Assembly (NCBI GenBank): GCA_012523605.1
Contig: JAAYTY010000122.1
Span: forward strand, 1-11,356
Length of the DNA: 11,356 bases
Direction of reading: 5' to 3'
Source of the DNA: Candidatus Fermentibacterota bacterium
GTDB taxonomy: Bacteria; Fermentibacterota; Fermentibacteria; Fermentibacterales; Fermentibacteraceae
Each line of letters opens with the position of its first letter. Position 1 is the first letter of the stretch. A program made the position numbers and the translations under genes. Under the pieces are notes generated by a model. It was not told the origin of the DNA and did no database searches. It saw nothing but the letters and a program-made list of their open reading frames with translations. This document shows, piece by piece, positions 7,021 through 11,356 of the stretch.

Positions 7021-7933
7021 GATGTCCTCCGGTTTTCTCGAATGAAAGGAGAAATACCCTGGACTCGGCCGGCGACATCGCCGCTTTGCAGGCGAAGCCG
7101 GCCGCCGAAGCCCAGCGCCTTACCTGGGCCGGCTCGAATCCAGGCCACAGGTCTCCCTGGCTTGCCCGGAAACCGGCGTCATCGTGGAGTGTGAGGTCCG
7201 CTACTATCGCTCTTCCCCCGGGAGAGAGCACCCTGGCGATCTCCCTGAAGGCGCCAGGCGGATCGGCGAGGTGGTGCAGGACCATGTGAGCCAGGCACGC
7301 CTCCATGGAGGAGTCGGCGAGCGGCAGATGCTCGGCTTCTCCCAGCCTCAGCTCCACGCCGGGCCATTCCTCGCGTGACAGATCGCGCCTTGCGCGTTCG
7401 AGCATCTCCGGCGAGGCATCCACCCCCACGACCGAGCGGAACCTGCCTGCGATAGGCTTGAGCATCCTTCCGATGCCGCAACCCACTTCCACGCAGGAAC
7501 CGCCCGTGCCCAGCATGTCCAGCATGTCCTTCATGTAGGTTTCCGCGTCGGGAAGCTGGGCCGAGAGAACCTGCCAGTCGGCCGCCGCCCTGTCGAAGAA
7601 CTCCCTGGACCTGGAGCTGCGGAGTTCGTAGCAGCGTGTGAGCGCGCGGTCGTCGGCGTCATGCCAGCCCGTTCTGCCGGGCGAGGCGGATATCGCCGTG
7701 GCAAGGCCGGAAACCACCGGATCGTCGAGCGCCGGGGCATAGATCGCCCAGCCGGCGATGCTCCGCCTGTGCACCATCCCGGCTTCGAGCAGGGTCTTCA
7801 GGTGATGGCTGGCGTTCGACTGCGAAATCCCCAGCGTCTCGCATATCTCGCTCACGGTGAGGGGACCCCGCATGAGGGCCGAGAATATCCTCAGCCGGTT
7901 TCGATTCGACAGCGCTCTGAAGAGGTTGTCCAT
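7007..7933 (-). CDS. ArsR-family regulator fused to SAM-dependent methyltransferase domain (SahR-like)
   Basis: From the ATG at 7933 this is a 308-residue two-domain protein. Residues 1-66 form an ArsR winged helix (LFRALSNRNRLRIFSAL, then TLGISQSNASHHLKTLLEAGMV as the recognition region). Residues about 110-300 form a class I methyltransferase of the UbiE type: motif I VEVGCGIGRM (148-157), acidic Asp172 in VVGVDASPEML, LAHMVLHHLADP, and REIARVLSPGGRAIVADL. No metal-binding cysteine motif of ArsR/SmtB is seen. SahR, an ArsR-family repressor of SAM-cycle genes in Proteobacteria, senses SAH; the fused domain and the 14-base overlap with ahcY suggest a similar role here (inference). The methyltransferase fold may serve as SAM/SAH sensor or still be catalytic. 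The start is uncertain: the frame is open to a GTG at 8008, but the domain begins right after the ATG, and neither start has a good Shine-Dalgarno. Confidence 0.88.
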   Translation of the reverse strand: MDNLFRALSNRNRLRIFSALMRGPLTVSEICETLGISQSNASHHLKTLLEAGMVHRRSIAGWAIYAPALDDPVVSGLATAISASPGRTGWHDADDRALTRCYELRSSRSREFFDRAAADWQVLSAQLPDAETYMKDMLDMLGTGGSCVEVGCGIGRMLKPIAGRFRSVVGVDASPEMLERARRDLSREEWPGVELRLGEAEHLPLADSSMEACLAHMVLHHLADPPGAFREIARVLSPGGRAIVADLTLHDDAGFRASQGDLWPGFEPAQVRRWASAAGFACKAAMSPAESRVFLLSFEKTGGHHGRS

Positions 7934-8163
7934 GAACGGCCGATACCGGTTGTTCCGCGTGCCGTCATGCGGCCGCGCGACCGGAAACAGGTCTCCCCCT
8001 TCCTTCACCCGGCGGACGGAGCCGGGCGGATCCGGCTACAGCGCCACGGGGCATTTCGCCCGGCTTCTTGATCCAGCGGGCTTCCTCGGCGGTCGAAGAC
8101 GGCTCATCCGTTCAGCCCGTTCTCGGTTCACGCCCGATATGCACCCGATCACCGGGGTATGAA
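7934..8163 (-). promoter_or_regulatory. Long GC-rich leader upstream of the ArsR-methyltransferase gene, possibly structured
   Basis: If transcription starts below the AT-rich promoter block, the message has a leader of about 230 bases before the ATG at 7933. It can form several hairpins, including CCCGGC/GCCGGG (8008-8026, seven-base loop) and GACC/GGTC around 7990. Three short blocks recall cobalamin riboswitches: GAAGCCGG (8067-8060), GGCGCTGTAGCCGG (8045-8032) and GGAGACCTG (7996-7988). Spacing is not canonical and other expected blocks are missing, so this is a candidate structured leader only, not a called riboswitch. Confidence 0.3.
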
Positions 8164-8188
8164 TATATGATAATATGGTCAATTTGAT
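8158..8188. promoter_or_regulatory. AT-rich divergent promoter/operator block
   Basis: A 31-base block made almost only of A and T interrupts otherwise GC-rich DNA between two divergent genes. It contains TATGA twice (8158 and 8166, eight bases apart), TATGAT (8166-8171) usable as a plus-strand -10, TATTAT (8175-8170) usable as a minus-strand -10, and the small palindrome TCAATTTGA (8179-8187). An ArsR-type regulator encoded next door would be expected to bind such a site (inference). Confidence 0.5.
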
Positions 8189-8199
8189 GCAGCGTGCAA
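8170..8199 (-). promoter_or_regulatory. Putative sigma70-type promoter for the regulator-ahcY operon
   Basis: On the minus strand, TTGCAC (8199-8194) is followed by an 18-base spacer and TATTAT (8175-8170), five of six matches to the -10 consensus. The palindrome TCAATTTGA lies in the spacer, where a bound repressor would block polymerase. The -35 match is weak. Predicted transcription start is near 8163. Confidence 0.35.
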
Positions 8200-8207
8200 A
8201 GGATGCC

Positions 8208-8222
8208 ATGATCCGCTCATGA
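8208..8222 (+). other. Four-residue upstream mini-ORF (MIRS) overlapping the next start codon
   Basis: ATG ATC CGC TCA TGA begins four bases after AAAGGA (8198-8203), and its stop overlaps the ATG of the following gene in an ATGA. The visible ribosome binding site is spaced for this mini-ORF and is about 15 bases from the main start at 8219, which suggests coupled re-initiation, or that the real start of the main gene lies elsewhere. Confidence 0.25.
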
Positions 8223-8788
8223 AGCATCTTCCCGATCACAGGGATGCGCTCGTGCGGATCATCTCGGCCGAGAGGGCTCTGCACCCCGATATGGAGGTGC
8301 GGGATCTCCACAAGCTTCTCTTCCAGTCGGAAATGGGTGCCGACCATCTGCTTGGCCTGCCGGAACGCGTTGCCGAGGAGGCTCTGGCGGGAGAATGGAA
8401 CGCTCTGCCCCTTTCGGGATGCTGGTTCGAACCGCCGCTCCAGATGATCAATCCCGCGGCCCCGGTCGCCAGACTGCACCTCGCGCCCCTGAAGGCGCTG
8501 GGGATCCCCCTCAGGGCGGTGGCCGACACGGTGTTCAGCCAGAAACCGCGCGACGGATCCCTCGAGAACCTCGCAAAGCTCGTCGAGGAAGCAGTGGAAC
8601 TCGCGGAGGAGGGCCTCATCCGGTTCCATCCGGCGGAGCTGCGCTCCATCGTGACAGGCCCCGTTCCCCCGCATCACTCCCCTTCGTACGGGTCCGCCCA
8701 TTACCGTGTGTTGAACGACGCGGGAATGCTTGCCGAGTCTGCCGGATGGAGCACAGACTCCCTTCGACCGCCCCGGCAAGGCTTCTGA
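8219..8788 (+). CDS. Uncharacterised conserved-looking protein
   Basis: This 189-residue soluble protein has no signal peptide or membrane segment. I recognise a style seen in uncharacterised bacterial proteins but cannot name the family or a function. The stretches that look conserved are DLHKLLFQSEMGADHLL (29-45), INPAAPVARLHLAPLKALG (76-94) and PPHHSPSYGSAHYRVLN (149-165). The paired histidines and polar residues (His43, His86, His151, His152) could form a site, but this is a guess. The ATG at 8219 is the first possible start after an in-frame stop at 8171; GTG at codon 12 is an alternative. The gene is divergent from the SAM-cycle regulator and shares its AT-rich promoter block, so it may be under the same control. 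The tail after residue 170 looks less conserved. That it is a real gene rests on length, codon use and the lack of a better frame. Confidence 0.7.
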   Translation: MKHLPDHRDALVRIISAERALHPDMEVRDLHKLLFQSEMGADHLLGLPERVAEEALAGEWNALPLSGCWFEPPLQMINPAAPVARLHLAPLKALGIPLRAVADTVFSQKPRDGSLENLAKLVEEAVELAEEGLIRFHPAELRSIVTGPVPPHHSPSYGSAHYRVLNDAGMLAESAGWSTDSLRPPRQGF

Positions 8789-8920
8789 CTTCAGCATCGA
8801 GAAAGCTTCGGCGGCACAGGAACAGGGCATGACAGGAACCCCCTGCGCGGAAGGCATCCGCCGCCGTGCCGTTCCGGGAAGACGCCTCGCATCCGTCCAC
8901 GGCGACGGCTATCCTTCCTC

Positions 8921-8949
8921 TTGGCCGTCGTCATGGCCGGCGCAATAAT
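8921..8949 (+). promoter_or_regulatory. Putative sigma70-type promoter for the HAD-enolase unit
   Basis: TTGGCC (8921-8926) and AATAAT (8944-8949) are separated by 17 bases, the optimal spacing. The -10 matches five of six positions and the -35 four of six, and the -10 stands out in GC-rich surroundings. The predicted start near 8956 gives a leader of about 155 bases. Confidence 0.4.
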
Positions 8950-9063
8950 CCCGGGGCCTGTCGCGGATGCGCTTCCATGCCGCGCCTTCCGCTCGCCGCG
9001 AAGCGCTGGCATGCCGATGTGAAAGAGGGTAGTTTCCTCGGGGAGGGATGGAACCCGGAGCCG

Positions 9064-9088
9064 TGCCGGCCTGGATGTCCGGCCGGCA
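9064..9088 (+). repeat. Perfect 8-bp inverted repeat in the leader of the HAD gene
   Basis: TGCCGGCC (9064-9071) and GGCCGGCA (9081-9088) can form an 8-bp stem with a nine-base loop. No T-tract follows, so it is not a standard terminator. A second small hairpin, GCGG/CCGC (9099-9111), encloses GGAAAGG, the likely ribosome binding site, and ends directly at the ATG. Confidence 0.55.
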
Positions 9089-9111
9089 TGCGAAGAAGGC
9101 GGAAAGGCCGC

Positions 9112-9579
9112 ATGGGCGCTCAGCCTGATTCTTTCGAGAAATGGCGTCTCGAGGGCTACTCGGACCTCGTCCTGGACTTCACGGGCACCCTCTCGAAGGA
9201 CGGAGTGCTTCTTCCCGGGGTGGCGGACAGGCTGGTCCGGCTCGCCGAGCGGTTCCGGATCACGGTGCTTACCGCCGATACGTTCGGTACGGCCGGTATC
9301 CAGTTGAAGGGCCTGCCCTTGGATCTGCGGATCATCGAAAAGGGCCCGGACAAGGCCGCATTCGTCCGAAGGACGTGCGGCGCTCGTGCGATCGCCATCG
9401 GCAACGGCAGGAACGATGCCGCCATGATGGAGGCCGCCGGCCTGGGCATCGCGGTCATCGGCCCGGAGGGAGCCGCCGCCGAGCTGCTGAAGGTTGCGGA
9501 TGTTGTTGTCGGGAACATCAACGACGCGTTCGACCTGCTGGAGAACCCGCTCCGAATCAGATCGACGCTGAGGGATTGA
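9112..9579 (+). CDS. HAD-superfamily protein of the soluble P-type ATPase-like group
   Basis: This 155-residue cytoplasmic protein resembles the catalytic phosphorylation module of P-type ATPases without the membrane part (COG4087-like). Motif I is LDFTGTLS with nucleophile Asp22; it has the DxTGT pattern of P-type ATPases instead of the DxDGT of most HAD phosphatases. Motif II is the threonine in TVLTADTFGT (51-60), motif III a lysine in EKGPDK (76-81), and motif IV GNGRNDAAMM (97-106) with Asp102 for Mg2+. IGPEGAAAELLKVADVVVGNINDAFDLL is the typical C-terminal pattern. The start at 9112 follows GGAAAGG; the frame is open further upstream but non-conserved. It lies 22 bases before enolase and is probably co-transcribed with it. 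The substrate is not known; a phosphatase acting on a small phosphorylated metabolite is plausible but unproven. Confidence 0.85.
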   Translation: MGAQPDSFEKWRLEGYSDLVLDFTGTLSKDGVLLPGVADRLVRLAERFRITVLTADTFGTAGIQLKGLPLDLRIIEKGPDKAAFVRRTCGARAIAIGNGRNDAAMMEAAGLGIAVIGPEGAAAELLKVADVVVGNINDAFDLLENPLRIRSTLRD

Positions 9580-9601
9580 TTCAGGTGAAGGGAAGGGATT
9601 C

Positions 9602-10867
9602 ATGAAGGCCGGAATCGCTGCCGTCAGGGCGATGGAGATCCTCGACTCGAGAGGCAATCCCACCATCCGGGTGTTCTGCAGGCTGGACAACGGTCTGGAG
9701 GCTTCAGCTTCGGTTCCTTCGGGGGCTTCCACGGGGGAGAACGAGGCTGTGGAGCTCCGGGACGGGGACAGGAAGCGCTATGGCGGAAAGGGCGTTCTCA
9801 AGGCCGTTTCCAACGTGAACGAGATTATCGCTCCGGCCCTTTTGGGAATAGAGGCCCGGATGCAGGCCGAGATAGACCGCAGGATGATCGAGCTGGACGG
9901 TACTCCCAACAAGGGCAGACTTGGAGCCAATGCCATCCTCGGGGTGTCCATGGCGGTCGCGCGGGCCGCCTCCATGGAGGCCGGCCTTCCTCTCTATGCG
10001 TATCTCGGGGGCCCCGGAGCGGTCCGCATCCCCGTGCCCATGATGAACATCCTCAACGGCGGCAAGCACGCCGACAACAGCGTGGACTTCCAGGAGTTCA
10101 TGGTGATGCCGGCAGGGGCGCCCACCTTCGCCGAGGCTCTGCGCTACGGAGCCGAGACCTTCCATGCCCTGAAGAAGATTCTCTCTGGAAAAGGCTACTC
10201 CACCAACGTAGGGGACGAGGGGGGATTCGCCCCCAACCTCCGGAGCAACGACGAGGCCTGCGAGGTCATCGTCTCCGCCATCGAGTCGGCTGGATACAAA
10301 CCGGGCGCCGACATCGCCATCGCACTCGATCCTGCGGCCAGCTCGTTCTTCGAGGACGGCGCCTACAACCTCTCGAAGTCTGGGCAGGGCAGGAAGAGCA
10401 GTGCCGAGATGACTCGGCTTTACGAGGCCTGGATCGGGAAGTATCCGATCGTTTCCATCGAGGACGGGCTTGCCGAGAACGACTGGGAAGGCTTCAAGGA
10501 ACATACCGCCGCCCTGGGATCGAGGATCCAGATAGTGGGCGACGACATCTACGTCACGAACACGCGCTTCATCTCGCGCGGCATCGAGGAGAAATCCACT
10601 AACGCCGTTCTGATCAAGCTCAATCAGATCGGCACGGTGACCGAGACCATCGAGGCGATCCACCTCTGCAGAAAGGCCGGATGGGGCTTCGTCATCTCCC
10701 ACAGGAGCGGGGAGACCGAGGACTCCTTCATGGCCGACTTCGCGGTGGCGATGGGCGGGGGCCAGATCAAGACCGGCTCGGTCTGCCGCAGCGAGCGCAT
10801 GTCGAAGTACAATCGTCTTCTGGAGATCGAGTCGGAGCTGGGCAGGGCGGCGGTCTTCGGCAGATAG
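9602..10867 (+). CDS. eno: Enolase (phosphopyruvate hydratase)
   Basis: Enolase interconverts 2-phosphoglycerate and phosphoenolpyruvate in glycolysis and gluconeogenesis, with two Mg2+ ions. The protein has 421 residues, close to the usual 420-435. All key residues are visible: Glu165 (DFQEFMVMP) and Glu206 (VGDEGGFAPN); Mg2+ ligands Asp243 (ALDPAAS), Glu287 (SIEDGL) and Asp314 (VGDDIYVTN); catalytic base Lys339 in the signature LIKLNQIGTVTET; His367 (ISHRSGETED); and Lys390 (GQIKTGS). The N-terminal MEILDSRGNPTI and the loop SVPSGASTGENEA are also standard. Small deviations are ALDPAASSFF where ALDxAASEFY is usual and TGSVCRSER where TGAxxRSER is usual; neither removes a catalytic residue. 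GGGAAGGGA ends three bases before the ATG. It follows the HAD gene by 22 bases and is followed by a strong hairpin. Confidence 0.98.
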   Translation: MKAGIAAVRAMEILDSRGNPTIRVFCRLDNGLEASASVPSGASTGENEAVELRDGDRKRYGGKGVLKAVSNVNEIIAPALLGIEARMQAEIDRRMIELDGTPNKGRLGANAILGVSMAVARAASMEAGLPLYAYLGGPGAVRIPVPMMNILNGGKHADNSVDFQEFMVMPAGAPTFAEALRYGAETFHALKKILSGKGYSTNVGDEGGFAPNLRSNDEACEVIVSAIESAGYKPGADIAIALDPAASSFFEDGAYNLSKSGQGRKSSAEMTRLYEAWIGKYPIVSIEDGLAENDWEGFKEHTAALGSRIQIVGDDIYVTNTRFISRGIEEKSTNAVLIKLNQIGTVTETIEAIHLCRKAGWGFVISHRSGETEDSFMADFAVAMGGGQIKTGSVCRSERMSKYNRLLEIESELGRAAVFGR

Positions 10868-10894
10868 CCGGGCGGGCGGCTCGGCGCTTCGCGT

Positions 10895-10927
10895 GGGCAG
10901 GCCGGCCCCCGCCGGGTCGGCCCTGCC
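10895..10927 (+). terminator. GC-rich hairpin 27 bases after enolase, possible terminator
   Basis: GGGCAGG (10895-10901) with the following CCGGC pairs with GTCGG and CCCTGCC (10916-10927), giving about 11 base pairs with one bulge. No T-tract follows, so it would be an atypical intrinsic terminator or an RNA 3'-end protecting structure. Its position right after the last gene of the plus-strand unit supports a 3'-end role. Confidence 0.45.
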
Positions 10928-11048
10928 GATCGCATCCTCAAGGTTAGCAGAGGCGCGGCTTGAACGCGCCGGCGGGGGTATTGCCCTGAATGCCCGGCAC
11001 GTTCAGCGAGTTCGATCACTCTGCGAGGTCAATACAAGAGGGCAGGAC

Positions 11049-11294
11049 TTATACTCTTGCCTCTCCGTTTGCCTGCCCGTACCCGAGCTGGTGAGCAAAA
11101 TGAGAGGAGGCTGTTGTTGGGCTTTGTCTGATCTTTCTCAGGATCGGTTTTGCGTACTCGATGAACTCCTGCTTGCGGCTGGGCGGCGTCCGTCAATGTG
11201 GTGTAAGAAGGGTTGCGCATCCGGGCACATGATCGGCTGGCACCAGGGCCTCGCCCGGGGAGCTCGAAGCAGCTTCGGGCGAGGCGATTCTCAT
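11049..11294 (-). pseudogene. Possible broken gene: minus-strand frame with one in-frame TGA
   Basis: AGGAGG followed by TAT and an ATG (11294) opens a frame of 33 codons (MRIASPEAASSSPGEALV onward). It meets a TGA at 11195-11193 and, in the same frame, continues for 47 codons to TAA at 11049. The second half (KQEFIEYAKPILRKIRQSP) has protein-like composition and GC-rich third positions near its beginning. I do not recognise the product. It could be a decayed small gene or part of a mobile element, or chance. Nothing like a selenocysteine insertion hairpin is evident after the TGA, so readthrough is not assumed. Confidence 0.25.
11248..11285. repeat. Perfect 10-bp inverted repeat near right edge
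   Basis: GCCTCGCCCG (11248-11257) and CGGGCGAGGC (11276-11285) are exact inverted copies 18 bases apart. Inside, CGAAGC and GCTTCG (11265-11277) can pair around a single A, so alternative stems are possible. It lies at the start of the broken minus-strand frame, just after its ribosome binding site. No T-tract follows on either strand. Confidence 0.6.
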
Positions 11295-11356
11295 ATACCT
11301 CCTTCCGGTCATCCATTCCTCGTTCTGCTCCAGGAGAAGTGTCCCTACGAGCCTTA

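Larger units (their letters stand above)
8789..9111 (+). other. Intergenic region and probable leader of the HAD-enolase unit
   Basis: These 323 bases hold no gene I can support. A frame open from 8866 runs into the HAD gene, but its upstream part is arginine- and proline-rich low-complexity sequence typical of non-coding GC-rich DNA. The region contains a promoter-like pair at 8921-8949 and two hairpins before the next start. No known riboswitch could be matched by eye. Confidence 0.5.
10928..11356. other. Right-edge region without an intact gene
   Basis: About 430 bases, visibly less GC-rich than the rest. I see no tRNA, rRNA or other known RNA, and no complete gene with support. It contains an imperfect inverted repeat AGAGGGCA/TGCCTCT around 11036-11065, the broken minus-strand frame at 11049-11294 and the 10-bp inverted repeat at 11248-11285, described separately. 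Change in composition may mark older inserted or decaying DNA. Confidence 0.5.

Noticed and set aside
7934..8163. SAH riboswitch upstream of the regulator-ahcY operon
   Set aside because: GAGGA and CGCTG fragments occur, but the conserved AACGGCGCTC pseudoknot partner and CAGGCTCG block are absent.
8956..9111. Fluoride riboswitch ahead of enolase
   Set aside because: Enolase genes can carry this riboswitch, but the conserved GGCGATG and CTGATG blocks with proper spacing are not found in the leader.
8866..9111. N-terminal extension of the HAD protein from 8866
   Set aside because: The extra 82 residues are low-complexity, rich in Arg, Pro and Gly, end before the first family motif, and the ATG at 9112 has its own ribosome binding site.
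11001..11025. tRNA T-arm-like GAGTTCGATCACTC
   Set aside because: No matching acceptor, D-arm or anticodon stem could be fitted in the preceding 60 bases.
11029..11316. A 95-codon minus-strand frame at the right edge
   Set aside because: Its start lacks a good ribosome binding site, its product shows no protein-like pattern, and the overlapping frame with AGGAGG looks more gene-like although broken.

Overview
The window looks like a piece of a GC-rich bacterial chromosome (clearly above 60% GC by eye) from an anaerobe or facultative anaerobe that handles formate. Strong GGAGG-type ribosome binding sites, many TGATG stop/start overlaps and frequent AGG/AGA arginine codons are visible. No marker gene fixes the phylum and I do not assign one.

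Left two thirds (1-7933, all minus strand). Read in the direction of transcription, this is a tightly packed row: an ArsR-type regulator fused to a methyltransferase, ahcY (S-adenosylhomocysteine hydrolase), a possible 55-residue small ORF, a stand-alone receiver-domain response regulator, a NuoE-like [2Fe-2S] subunit, a NuoF-like FMN/NADH subunit, a large molybdenum/tungsten formate dehydrogenase catalytic subunit with an N-terminal iron-sulfur relay, and a formate/nitrite-family channel cut by the left edge. The last four form a recognisable unit: the channel passes formate, the catalytic subunit oxidises it (or reduces CO2), and electrons run through the iron-sulfur clusters to NAD(P) on the NuoF-like subunit. 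The first two genes form a recognisable S-adenosylmethionine-cycle unit. The two units abut with no clear terminator between them, so they may share transcripts.

Middle (7934-8218). A divergent control region holds a striking AT-rich block (8158-8188) with promoter-like hexamers, plus a long potential leader for the regulator. Short blocks in that leader resemble parts of cobalamin riboswitches, though the match is incomplete.

Right third (8219-11356, plus strand genes). A conserved-looking protein of unknown function is followed by a 323-base leader/promoter region, a small HAD-family phosphatase-like protein of the 'soluble P-type ATPase' type, and a complete enolase 22 bases after it. The last 489 bases hold a GC-rich hairpin after enolase, then less GC-rich DNA with no intact gene. 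In that stretch a minus-strand reading frame with a very good ribosome binding site is broken by one in-frame TGA.

Most of the window is standard central and formate metabolism. The less ordinary points are the joining of SAM-cycle and formate dehydrogenase genes, the receiver protein inside the dehydrogenase operon, extra cysteines in the NuoF-like subunit, the leader upstream of the regulator, and the TGA-interrupted frame at the right edge.
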